Positions 46,755 through 54,921 of a stretch of DNA of 64,000 nucleotides are shown here, piece after piece (position 1 is the stretch's first letter; each line of letters opens with the position of its first letter). Made by a program: the position numbers and the translations under genes. Below the pieces are notes generated by a model, which had not been told where the DNA came from, did not search any database, and saw nothing but the letters and a program-made list of their open reading frames with translations. The DNA is taken from positions 34,526,059 to 34,590,058 of the forward strand of contig CM067315.1 in assembly GCA_034231615.1 (NCBI GenBank), given 5' to 3'. The stretch is from Meghimatium bilineatum. Taxonomy: Eukaryota > Mollusca > Gastropoda > Stylommatophora > Philomycidae.

Positions 46755-49700
46755 ACCACTATCACAACAAGCAAACATCTGTGCGTCGTCTGCAATAAGG
46801 GTTTCGCTAGAGCCTCTGTACTTAAACTTCATGTAGACAGCATGCACAGTGGAAAACGCTATCCTTGTGGGATGTGTGACCAAGTTTATACATTTCCACC
46901 AAATCTAAATCGTCATATCAAGCGAGCACATACAACCCCCAAGGTACCGGTGAACACACGTCCTAGACCATCAAATCCGGTTGAACATCAACTTGTGGTA
47001 TCCATACCACTAGATAACACTGTACCAATACCAGCTGATACTTTGACATCTACACCAACAAACGCGTCGCTACAACCTATGGATGCAACACTTATAACAA
47101 CAAAACGACCAGCTGAACCAGAGGTCAGCATGGTTAAAAAACTTAAAATGGATGTACTTGCTGGGCTACCAGCTGATATTCACCAAATTTATAAAGACAA
47201 TTGGGACACAATTAAGACACATTCGCGTATACTTACAAAGATGGCACACTACACAATATTCCATTCACCTACAGAACCACACATAAATAACTGGCATGAC
47301 ACCCTAGTAGCAATTCACAACGCCCAAACCCGGCGATACAAAATTAGTATAACAAAACATATCATTCTCCGCCATAAGGAGACACAAGAACCCAGATTTT
47401 TTCATGGCTCTACCAACAATGCTTCTGTTTTGGAGAGTCCTGTAATGATTAACAATCGTAGTGACCTAGAAAGCTTAATAACTATTGTAAACGAACTCGA
47501 CAATACCAAAGTCGGGCTTAGTGTGCGACCTGACACCAAGTACGAGCTAGAAAATATTTGTGCCACAGAATTTTACCTATATTTTCTTTCTAATCACACA
47601 CTAGGCTGCTCTTTAGACTCACTTCCACCACATATCACAAATAATAAATCTATCTTTACATTACAAAACAACATAGCAACAAGCACCCCATATCTCGATA
47701 ATCTGTGTTTCTTTCGTTGTTTAGCTCTGCATCACAAACATAACATCAGAGCACTAAACACACCGACACGTAGTTTACTGGACGATTGGTACACTTACCA
47801 AGACACAGAACCACAGACCTTCTTTCCTGGTGTGACACTTGAAATCCTTCCAAGCTTAGAAGACTGCTACCAACTTAACATTGAGGTGTACGAGTTTAAC
47901 GAGCTAAATATCCTTATACCCATACTACGTAGCGGCAGCACCTTTCCCACTACTATGTGCCTCCTCCAACATAAAGAGCACTTTATGTACATAAGTAATA
48001 TTGACGAAGCTAGCCACTCCTTCGGATGTCCCAAATGTGGGAAAGTCTGGCGAGATAACTTTATGCTCACCCGCCACGAGAAAACCTGTACAGGTGGTAG
48101 CAGCACTGGCGTCTACCCTGGTGGGTTCTACACACCACACGAAACCATCTTTGAGGTAATGGCAAAACTTTTACCAGTCGAGGATGATGATGATGAGTCT
48201 GTGTATATCTACCCTTACAGGGCCACTTTCGACTTTGAATGCTATTTCGACTCGGCCGACTGTGAAAAAAAGTCGACGAGTAACACGACATATATTGCAA
48301 AACATATCCCTATGTCGTGTTCTGTAGCATCCAATGTTTGTGGTATGACAGACCCAGTCTGTTTCGTCAGCACAGGCGACCCTCAAGCGCTGGTCAATCG
48401 CGTGTTGAAGTATTTAGAAAAAATTGCTGAAACCGCTGGTAAACGGTTAAGAAAACTGTTTAAATCAGAACGCCAGGCCTTGCTGATGGGTGGGCATTGT
48501 AAAGAGTTGGCTAGACTCGAGGGTTATCTCGCCCAACTACCTGTGATTGGGTTTAACTCGGGGAAATATGATGTCAATTTGATCAAACCATATTTCACCA
48601 GTTATTTTCTGAGCCACCCCAGTGAAAATGGAACATTCAACTTCGCTGTCAAGCGAAATAACAACTTTATGTGCATAGCCACTGACACATTAAAATTTTT
48701 AGATGTTGTCAATTACCTCGCGCCAGGCTTTAGTTACAGTAAGTATCTGGCGGCTTACAAAGTAGTCGAGCAGAAAGGTTTTTTCTGCTACGAGTATGTA
48801 ACAGACCTGGCACAGTTGAAGGAAACACGCTTACCACCACACGCGGCATTCTACTCAAAGCTTAAAAGGTCCAACATAACTGTTGAAGAGTATGAGTACT
48901 GCCAAAAAATCTGGCGAGTCAATAAAATGAAGACGTTGCAGGATTTTCTAGAGTGGTACAACAACAAAGATGTTGTTCCCATGTTGACTGCTTTGGCCAG
49001 CCAGGTTTCATTCTATGCTGACCTAGGTATTGACATGTTCAAAGATGCCATCTCTGTGCCTGGAATCACCCTCAGGTACCTGTTTAAAACTCTACCACGC
49101 GGTATCGTGTTTACATTGTGTGCCAAATATGAAAAGGAACTACACAACATCATACGACACAATATTACCGGTGGTCCTTCAATTATTTTTCATAGGTACC
49201 ATGAGGTGGATAAAACCAACATTCGTGGTGGAAAGTTGGTTAAGAGCATTAAGGGGTATGACGCTAATGCTCTTTATTTGTGGGCATTAATGCAGGAAAT
49301 GCCCACAGATTATACAATCACCAGGACCAAGGATGATGGTTTTAAGCAACACAGACGGAGTCTGTACACCATACAATGTAGGGAGTGGCTAGCATGGATG
49401 GAACACACTAACAACACAAAGTTAATAACTCAATTCAACGGCAAGGAAATGCGGTTGAGTGAGCGTAACATTCCAGTGGATGGCTATTGTGTAAAGAAAC
49501 GCACCGCCTACCAATTTCATGGGTGCATGTTCCATGGACACCCCAACTGTCCCATCACCGCAGGCCATGTCATCAACCCAGTCAACAAAAAACCACTGGC
49601 TGCGTTGTATGCCAAAACACGTGAGATTCGGGCTATTCTGTCTGTCGCGTGTTCGGGCCTGCTGGTCGAGTGTTGGGAATGTGAATGGCAGGCCTTAAAA

Positions 49701-51002
49701 AAGAAAGAGAAACACATTAGAGACTTTCTAGCTGCTACATTCACTCGGCGTAAACCATCCTACGCAAAATACACGAAACCCACCCAAGAACAAATTCTTG
49801 CAGCGGTTGTCGATGGGTCGTGTTTTGGACTTGTGGAATGTGACATTCACGTCCCAGACACTTTAAAACCACATTTTTCAGAAATGACACCCATCTTTAA
49901 GAATATTGATGTCAGTCGGGCAGATATTGGTCCACTGATGGTGAAATACGCTGAAGAGCACAATCTATTGACCACACCCCGTCGCACGCTTATTGGGAGC
50001 TATGTTGGTAACAAAATCCTGTTGGCCACACCCCTGCTAAAGTGGTATCTGGAGCATGGTCTAGTGGTTACATACATTTACCAGATTATAGAGTATGAAC
50101 CTGTAGCATGCTTCAGTCACTTTGGTGATACTGTTACCAGTGCTCGTCGTGAGGGTGATCTATCACCAGCCGCATCTATTACAAGTGATACTATGAAATT
50201 ACTTGGGAATGCGGCTTATGGAAAAACCCTCACCAATAAAGCGAAACATACTAAAGTGGTGTATGTGGCCCCTACAGCTACCGACACCCTGGTCAATAGC
50301 CCCTACTTTAAGAAGATGGTCGAGGTTGGTCCTGATCTATACGAGGTTGAGTCACGGTATCAGCACACGAAATGGGACCTGCCCATTCAGATTGGTTTTT
50401 TCGTTTACCAATACGCCAAGCTTAGGATGCTTGAGTTTTACTATGACTTCCTCGATAGATTCGTGGACAGGCGTGATTTTGAGGTGACAGAGATGGATAC
50501 GGACTCTCTTTATTTAGCCCTAGCAGCTGACAGTCTACATGACGTCATTAAACCTAGTAGGCGGGCTGAATATCGCCGAGTCTACGATCAGTGGTTCCCT
50601 AGAGAAACCTGTCATGCTCATATAGACCTCTTGCTCGATCCGCCTAAAGACTGCCCCCAGTGCGTCGAGGCGAGGCTATTCGATAAACGAAAGCCCGGCC
50701 TATTCAAGCTCGAGTATGGTGGTATAGGGATGATCTCGTTATGTAGCAAGACTTATCATTGTTATGGACCCTACGACAAGACATCGACAAAGGGTTTAAG
50801 CAAGACGCAAAATAAATTTGACGCAAAGACATTTTCTGACGTTCTGACAACTAGACAGAGTAGTGGGGGTAAGAATATGGGTTTTAAGACGACAGGGACA
50901 GCTGTGTATACTTACGAACAACACAGAGACTCACTTTCTTACTTTTATATTAAACGACAGGTACAGCCAGATAACGTCTCAACAACACCTCTTTCTATAT
51001 AA
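46755..51002 (+). CDS. pPolB: Protein-primed family-B DNA polymerase of the Polinton
   Basis: Replicates the element from a protein primer. Residues counted from the ATG at 46842 (1386 aa; 1416 with the upstream exon). C2H2 fingers: one at the start of this exon (C-V-V-C...H...H), one at about 7-30, one at about 394-415 (CPKCGKVW). Between 284 and 390, DNLCFFRCLA and a later HFMYI resemble an OTU-like cysteine-protease module (inference). Exonuclease: ExoI FDFECYFD about 463, ExoII GFNSGKYDVNLI about 568, ExoIII YNNKDVVPM about 705. Polymerase: motif A KGYDANALYLW about 804, motif B KLLGNAAYGKT about 1118, motif C MDTDSLY about 1218, KTY about 1303. The catalytic aspartates (YDANALYLW and DTDS) are present, and the frame is uninterrupted. 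Sole long plus-strand gene, with its own TATA box and AATAAA, so separately transcribed. Confidence 0.96.
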   Translation, partial: TTITTSKHLCVVCNKGFARASVLKLHVDSMHSGKRYPCGMCDQVYTFPPNLNRHIKRAHTTPKVPVNTRPRPSNPVEHQLVVSIPLDNTVPIPADTLTSTPTNASLQPMDATLITTKRPAEPEVSMVKKLKMDVLAGLPADIHQIYKDNWDTIKTHSRILTKMAHYTIFHSPTEPHINNWHDTLVAIHNAQTRRYKISITKHIILRHKETQEPRFFHGSTNNASVLESPVMINNRSDLESLITIVNELDNTKVGLSVRPDTKYELENICATEFYLYFLSNHTLGCSLDSLPPHITNNKSIFTLQNNIATSTPYLDNLCFFRCLALHHKHNIRALNTPTRSLLDDWYTYQDTEPQTFFPGVTLEILPSLEDCYQLNIEVYEFNELNILIPILRSGSTFPTTMCLLQHKEHFMYISNIDEASHSFGCPKCGKVWRDNFMLTRHEKTCTGGSSTGVYPGGFYTPHETIFEVMAKLLPVEDDDDESVYIYPYRATFDFECYFDSADCEKKSTSNTTYIAKHIPMSCSVASNVCGMTDPVCFVSTGDPQALVNRVLKYLEKIAETAGKRLRKLFKSERQALLMGGHCKELARLEGYLAQLPVIGFNSGKYDVNLIKPYFTSYFLSHPSENGTFNFAVKRNNNFMCIATDTLKFLDVVNYLAPGFSYSKYLAAYKVVEQKGFFCYEYVTDLAQLKETRLPPHAAFYSKLKRSNITVEEYEYCQKIWRVNKMKTLQDFLEWYNNKDVVPMLTALASQVSFYADLGIDMFKDAISVPGITLRYLFKTLPRGIVFTLCAKYEKELHNIIRHNITGGPSIIFHRYHEVDKTNIRGGKLVKSIKGYDANALYLWALMQEMPTDYTITRTKDDGFKQHRRSLYTIQCREWLAWMEHTNNTKLITQFNGKEMRLSERNIPVDGYCVKKRTAYQFHGCMFHGHPNCPITAGHVINPVNKKPLAALYAKTREIRAILSVACSGLLVECWECEWQALKKKEKHIRDFLAATFTRRKPSYAKYTKPTQEQILAAVVDGSCFGLVECDIHVPDTLKPHFSEMTPIFKNIDVSRADIGPLMVKYAEEHNLLTTPRRTLIGSYVGNKILLATPLLKWYLEHGLVVTYIYQIIEYEPVACFSHFGDTVTSARREGDLSPAASITSDTMKLLGNAAYGKTLTNKAKHTKVVYVAPTATDTLVNSPYFKKMVEVGPDLYEVESRYQHTKWDLPIQIGFFVYQYAKLRMLEFYYDFLDRFVDRRDFEVTEMDTDSLYLALAADSLHDVIKPSRRAEYRRVYDQWFPRETCHAHIDLLLDPPKDCPQCVEARLFDKRKPGLFKLEYGGIGMISLCSKTYHCYGPYDKTSTKGLSKTQNKFDAKTFSDVLTTRQSSGGKNMGFKTTGTAVYTYEQHRDSLSYFYIKRQVQPDNVSTTPLSI

Positions 51003-51250
51003 CCTTTCTCAAATTCGTACTTGGTGTCGGTATTTTTATATAATTTCATATTGTATTGATTATGACTTTAGAAATTTGTATGCACTTTGCCTACTTATAT
51101 GGTCTTTATAAGTGTTTACGGTCTTTTCATAATTGTATGCTTTTTAGGACATTGTACATTTTTATTCACTAATTTTATGCTGTATAAATGATACATACTT
51201 GAAATATTTTATGAAAAGCCATTTTCATAATTGTATACCTTGGTACATAC

Positions 51251-51287
<37 letters not shown>

Positions 51288-51292
51288 ACGTA

Positions 51293-51298
51293 AATAAA
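51293..51298 (+). terminator. Polyadenylation signal for pPolB
   Basis: AATAAA about 290 bp after the stop codon, just beyond a (TA)n tract at 51256-51282. A T/GT-rich stretch (TTTTTTGTTTGTTTTATATT) follows. Confidence 0.55.
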
Positions 51299-51462
51299 AG
51301 TATTTCCTATGTTTAAACCTTTTTTGTTTGTTTTATATTTGTGTGTTTTTAAATATATATGTCTCCCGAGTCTAACACCCACCACTTAATGGATTCTTGT
51401 CTGTTTTCTGACCCCCTAAACCCCGCTTGCCATCTTGCTCTTGTCTGATCTTAATTTCTTGT

Positions 51463-51538
51463 CCTGTGGATAACTTCTGGTGTTTAGCTGGTATTCTCGG
51501 CCTGTGGATAACGTATAAGTTCTTGACCTGTGGATACC
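51463..51538. repeat. Triple CCTGTGGATA motif between convergent genes
   Basis: CCTGTGGATAAC at 51463 and 51501, and CCTGTGGATACC at 51527. They sit in the 0.7-kb gap between the 3' ends of pPolB and the PC4-like gene. The function is unknown. The resemblance to bacterial DnaA boxes is probably chance. Confidence 0.55.
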
Positions 51539-51663
51539 CATGACCCTTTGGTTTGACAGATGCTTCTTTGTAACAAGTTAACAAAACACACAGAAATCAC
51601 AACAAACAAACGAGAACCGGAAAATAATTGACAGAAACATTTTTTTCAGAGATATAAAACATT

Positions 51664-51669
51664 TTTATT
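51664..51669 (-). terminator. Polyadenylation signal for the PC4-like gene
   Basis: The minus strand reads AATAAA about 60 bases after the stop codon of the 175-aa gene. Confidence 0.5.
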
Positions 51670-51726
51670 TATCATTCACGTACATTTTCCAAAATAAATA
51701 AGAAAAAAGAATGTTCACTGTATAAT

Positions 51727-52254
51727 TCACTGTTGATAAAGCGGTGCCATAACGGTGTGTGTTCTTTGTCTCTTGGCTGGTTTGGGTTTGGGGATTTTCT
51801 TTTCTGGTGCTGATACAGATGGCTCAGGTACATAGACAGGTTCGTAGTCGGGTGTGAGATACATCTCTAGGTTACCACAACCATATGTGAATGAATCCTC
51901 ATAGGGGTTTAAAACTGCAGCTGATGATTCTTCATACGTATTTGAAACGGCAGCCGATGAATCGTCATATGTATTTGAAACTGGCATATTTGAAGCTTGT
52001 TTTGTAGGAAAAACACGGGAAATTCGATCAAATTCATTCAGAATAACATCACGTAGATCTACTAGATCGACAAAGTCTTGTCGACTCATCGTGATACCTG
52101 TTTTGGTGGGATACTTTATGTGTGTATTACCATAGTATCGGCGAATCTGGATAAGCGGCTTCTTAAAGGATGATACGGCCACAGCATTAACACCAGCGCC
52201 TAATGGTTTTATCATATCGGCAGTTCTGGAAAAGTATGTAACTGATGAAGCCAT
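51727..52254 (-). CDS. PC4/p15-like ssDNA-binding domain protein
   Basis: 175 aa; ATG at 52254 with A at -3 and G at +4. Residues about 24-75 (AVAVSSFKKPLIQIRRYY, then YPTKTGITMSRQDFVDLVDL) follow the pattern of the PC4/Sub1 C-terminal domain: a beta strand, an 'I-R-.-Y-Y' strand, 'P-[TG]-K-.-G-I-[ST]-[LM]-[ST]' and a helix. PC4 domains bind single-stranded DNA and act in transcription and replication. Residues 93-121 hold three acidic Tyr repeats (SNTYDDSSAAV type), and 152-164 form a Lys/Pro/Arg nuclear-signal-like stretch. It has its own TATA box and AATAAA and lies between polymerase and protease. The domain call rests on pattern matching by eye. A role as replicative ssDNA-binding protein or as late-gene transcription factor is inference. 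Confidence 0.75.
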   Translation of the reverse strand: MASSVTYFSRTADMIKPLGAGVNAVAVSSFKKPLIQIRRYYGNTHIKYPTKTGITMSRQDFVDLVDLRDVILNEFDRISRVFPTKQASNMPVSNTYDDSSAAVSNTYEESSAAVLNPYEDSFTYGCGNLEMYLTPDYEPVYVPEPSVSAPEKKIPKPKPAKRQRTHTVMAPLYQQ

Positions 52255-52332
52255 CTTCTTGATACAACAGGACTTGAAAATATCGCTTCTAGACTGGTAG
52301 TGCGTTGTGAAGATTTAGAACAAGTGAGCTTC

Positions 52333-52341
52333 TTATTTATA
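52333..52341 (-). promoter_or_regulatory. TATA box for the PC4-like gene
   Basis: The minus strand reads TATAAATAA about 80 bases before the ATG at 52254. A GC-rich stretch with CG repeats lies upstream at 52355-52390. Confidence 0.65.
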
Positions 52342-52438
52342 CACACAGCGGAGTCCGGGGCACCCCACGCGCGCGCGGCGGTCGGCGGCGATCTGATTGG
52401 TTGCTTGTGGGTCATGATTCATGGATGAATTTATCGCT

Positions 52439-52704
52439 GTATGACATTTCTAGGTCACAGGTGTTATATTTTTATTTATGATGACACATGGCGTGGGTAC
52501 GCCGTGGTATCTAGGTCACAGATGTTGCAAGCGCGATCTTTGTTTGAACTGGTTTTAGCCTTGAACATGACTCGTGGATGACCCCACGCCAGTATGACAT
52601 TTCTAGGTCACAGGTGCTGGCAGATTTATGACACATGGCGTGGGCACACCGTAGTATCTAGGTCACAAATGTTGTAAGCGTGATCTTTGTTTGAGTTGAT
52701 TCCC
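52439..52704. repeat. Tandem duplication (153-bp offset) including the protease 3' end
   Basis: Copies at 52439-52551 and 52592-52704 share ATGACATTTCTAGGTCACAG, ACACATGGCGTGGG and ATCTAGGTCACA. The second copy overlaps the last codons of the protease. In the first copy the minus strand at 52551-52516 still encodes QFKQRSRLQHL and a stop, against QLKQRSRLQHL at the real C terminus. CTAGGTCACA occurs four times (52450, 52511, 52603, 52658). Confidence 0.85.
52471..52476 (-). terminator. Polyadenylation signal for the minus-strand block
   Basis: The minus strand reads AATAAA about 190 bases past the protease stop codon. It is the first such signal downstream of the nine-gene block. Confidence 0.5.
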
Positions 52705-53148
52705 AACTAGTGTATATACAAGGTTATCATTTTTCCATTGCTTGATGGTGAAAGGTCGCAACACAGTGGACATGGATGCACCGCGTGCTTTCAACATTAA
52801 GAAATACACAACGTATAAGCCACAAGTAGAACTCAACAAATCTTGTAATACTCTCGGGTTGTAAACATAAGGTCTATCTGAATTTCTTTCTAGAAATTTG
52901 GTAATCTCTGAATGTCTGGGTGGTAAGCCAAATGAATCGAAATATGTAAATGTTCCAACACCATCGTAATATATTGCCACCCAATGTTCACCCGGTCTAT
53001 AACTGGGGTCTGTATTGACAACTAAAGCTGATGTCAGAGTTGGATCAATGTAGACTGGTAACTTATCTAGTGGTACGACTCGCACTAAACCGAGGCGACG
53101 AATCCAGATATCCCGCTTTAACAGATCATAGATTTGGTTAGTGTTCAT
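52663..53148 (-). CDS. PRO: Adenain-like maturation cysteine protease
   Basis: 161 aa. Expected to process virion proteins, as adenovirus protease does. Catalytic residues are visible: His55 in RPGEHWVAIYYD, Asp71 in TYFDSFG, Gln102 in RVLQDLLSS and Cys109 in SSTCGLYVVYFL. Spacing and motifs match the C5/Ulp1-like protease of Polintons, and the length is usual. The start lies 4 bases after the stop of the major capsid gene, so the two are read in sequence. The 3' end has been duplicated downstream (see the repeat at 52439-52704). Confidence is high for the family; substrates are inferred. Confidence 0.93.
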   Translation of the reverse strand: MNTNQIYDLLKRDIWIRRLGLVRVVPLDKLPVYIDPTLTSALVVNTDPSYRPGEHWVAIYYDGVGTFTYFDSFGLPPRHSEITKFLERNSDRPYVYNPRVLQDLLSSTCGLYVVYFLMLKARGASMSTVLRPFTIKQWKNDNLVYTLVGNQLKQRSRLQHL

Positions 53149-53152
53149 TCTC

Positions 53153-54463
53153 TCAAGCTAAAAAATCTGTAAGAATTGATCGGGTCTTGGATACCTCCAA
53201 AACACTATCAACTTCAAAGTATATTAACACTTGAATGGCCGATGCTGTCACGGTGGCAAATTTAAGTTCAATGGCCAGTGGACCCGTCTTCGCCATCTCA
53301 AATTGATCACCATCAAGCAAGCTAGGGGTTAGATCAAAGGCGTACAGATTATAACCATGCTTAAAACCTCTAAAGTCAATGGTATTCCCAGCGTCCTTGC
53401 CTACGAAACCGAGGGCTGTCAGGCTCCCAAAGAAGGCTCTGATGTATTGATCGTTGGCATAATTAACAGTTAGTGGTTTACCACTCACATTGCGCCCATC
53501 TACCATTAGGCTTAAATACGTCAGATCAAAATGATGAAAATTGAATGGATTTTTCTTCAGGTGTCCATTAAACGCTCCAGCGTCAACGAAACCGATAACG
53601 ACTCTTGTGGGTGTTTGCGATAAGAATAAATTGTCTTGGACGTGTGATAGCATCCCATTAGGAATGGAAAAAGTTTTCAAACCAACACGTTTTATCGGGT
53701 ACTTGGCATTACCTCGCATTAAGGCTTTCTCGTGAGCCAGTGAGATGGCTGGATTCAGTTTGACTTTTCTAAGTATTAGCGCTGCGTGGGTAATAACACT
53801 TTTGTACCCACTCGTCACATCGGTAGCCATCAGGTTGAAAACATCTTTAGAGGGTGTTAGCTTGATCTTTACATCCACACCATTCAACATATATCTGTCT
53901 TGGGCGAAAATATCAGCATGTAATTTACCCATCATATCCATTTCCTGACTCAGGGCTGCCAGCTGGCGGCGAATTTTGAAGCCGTTATTCGTATCCCCTT
54001 GAGTATCGTCGTGCGTTCGCGGTGTATCTCTGTAGTAGAGGGCGGCAGACAGATACCCCTTTTTAGCATCATCGCCGTAGTTCAGAGTCGCTTCAATATA
54101 AGCGCGGTAAGGGTACGTGTTTTCGCTAGCCGTGATAAGCGTATCATTCAATGAGACGTCGACTTGAGAAAATAAACTGTGCATGTAATAATTCACAGGT
54201 CCAACTTCAACATTGGGTGGTAGATTATCACCGTTGGGTAGCGTCACTTTGGTTCTTACGTGTAAATAGGTATTGAAAAGATCCAAGTAATCCTCACTAT
54301 TCCCCAAAATAACAAATTCGATGGGCGCCCCCGGCGCTAAGGCAGCCAGGGGATGAATTTCCACATATTGTCCATCATCTACAGCCGTTTGGGTTGGTGG
54401 TACACTAAACAAATCAAGGCCAGAATGAAGACATTCACAAGAGTTGGGGTGAATGAGAGCCAT
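53153..54463 (-). CDS. MCP: Major capsid protein, double jelly-roll type
   Basis: 436 aa. Matches the conserved animal Polinton protein commonly labelled 'F54H12.2-like' (PY), which is predicted to fold as a double jelly roll and build the capsid shell. Recognisable stretches are the N terminus with CECLHSGLDLFSVPPTQTAV, the Y-Y-M-H-S-L-F-S-Q-V-D-V-S-L-N segment (about 91-105) and the ALYYRDTPRTHDD segment (about 141-153). Both are conserved in the family. No membrane segment or signal peptide. The ATG overlaps the stop of the upstream 151-aa gene in a TAATG pentanucleotide. Identity rests on recalled family patterns and capsid function on published structure prediction for the family. Confidence 0.9.
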   Translation of the reverse strand: MALIHPNSCECLHSGLDLFSVPPTQTAVDDGQYVEIHPLAALAPGAPIEFVILGNSEDYLDLFNTYLHVRTKVTLPNGDNLPPNVEVGPVNYYMHSLFSQVDVSLNDTLITASENTYPYRAYIEATLNYGDDAKKGYLSAALYYRDTPRTHDDTQGDTNNGFKIRRQLAALSQEMDMMGKLHADIFAQDRYMLNGVDVKIKLTPSKDVFNLMATDVTSGYKSVITHAALILRKVKLNPAISLAHEKALMRGNAKYPIKRVGLKTFSIPNGMLSHVQDNLFLSQTPTRVVIGFVDAGAFNGHLKKNPFNFHHFDLTYLSLMVDGRNVSGKPLTVNYANDQYIRAFFGSLTALGFVGKDAGNTIDFRGFKHGYNLYAFDLTPSLLDGDQFEMAKTGPLAIELKFATVTASAIQVLIYFEVDSVLEVSKTRSILTDFLA

Positions 54464-54918
54464 TATCCGAATATATCACGAGTCTTGTTCTTTTTGGAAT
54501 GAACTCGTCGGCGTTTAGCGGCTGGTTTTATGCGTTTTCGACAGGGTTCACCTGGTGGGGCTGGTCGTTTTCGGCGTCTAAGACCACTACCCGATTGGGT
54601 AACGTGGTTGACAGCACCAGCCAATAGGCGCTGTCCAGCTTCTTTGGCTCTATCTCGCATAGATTCACGAATATTTGCACCACCTAAAGCATCCTGAGCC
54701 ACTTGTAAACCAGATGTCACACCTTCCCTAAGTAAGGCTTTACCACCTGTTTTTAACCATGGTAGCACCATTCTACCCAGACCACTAAAAAAACTTCCTA
54801 GTCCGTGTCCTTTTTGATGTCTACCCCCGACAAATACAGGTAGACCATTCCCAGCTTGATTACAGAAAAACTCTTCATATAGTTTGGGGTTTCTGTGGAT
54901 TGTGGCGTGTCTAACCAT
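54463..54918 (-). CDS. Small basic virion protein (pVI/core-like)
   Basis: 151 aa, strongly basic. Residues 31-60 are Gly-rich and amphipathic (GGRHQKGHGLGSFFSGLGRM), and the C-terminal third is an Arg/Lys cluster (RRRKRPAPPGEPCRKRIKPA). The layout of a Gly-rich N-terminal helix plus a basic tail recalls adenovirus minor virion proteins and a conserved small Polinton protein. A VFVGG sequence at 28-32 could be a protease cleavage site, but this is speculative. The TAATG overlap with the capsid gene supports a virion role. The exact homologue is uncertain. Confidence 0.75.
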   Translation of the reverse strand: MVRHATIHRNPKLYEEFFCNQAGNGLPVFVGGRHQKGHGLGSFFSGLGRMVLPWLKTGGKALLREGVTSGLQVAQDALGGANIRESMRDRAKEAGQRLLAGAVNHVTQSGSGLRRRKRPAPPGEPCRKRIKPAAKRRRVHSKKNKTRDIFG

Positions 54919-54921
54919 TGT

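Noticed and set aside
47867-48386. Minus-strand ORFs inside pPolB (71-79 aa)
   Set aside because: They are shadows of the polymerase reading frame with no independent signals.
51463-51538. Bacterial DnaA boxes and hence a bacterial replication origin
   Set aside because: The sequence is eukaryotic, with introns, TATA boxes and LINEs. The motif is kept only as an unexplained repeat.
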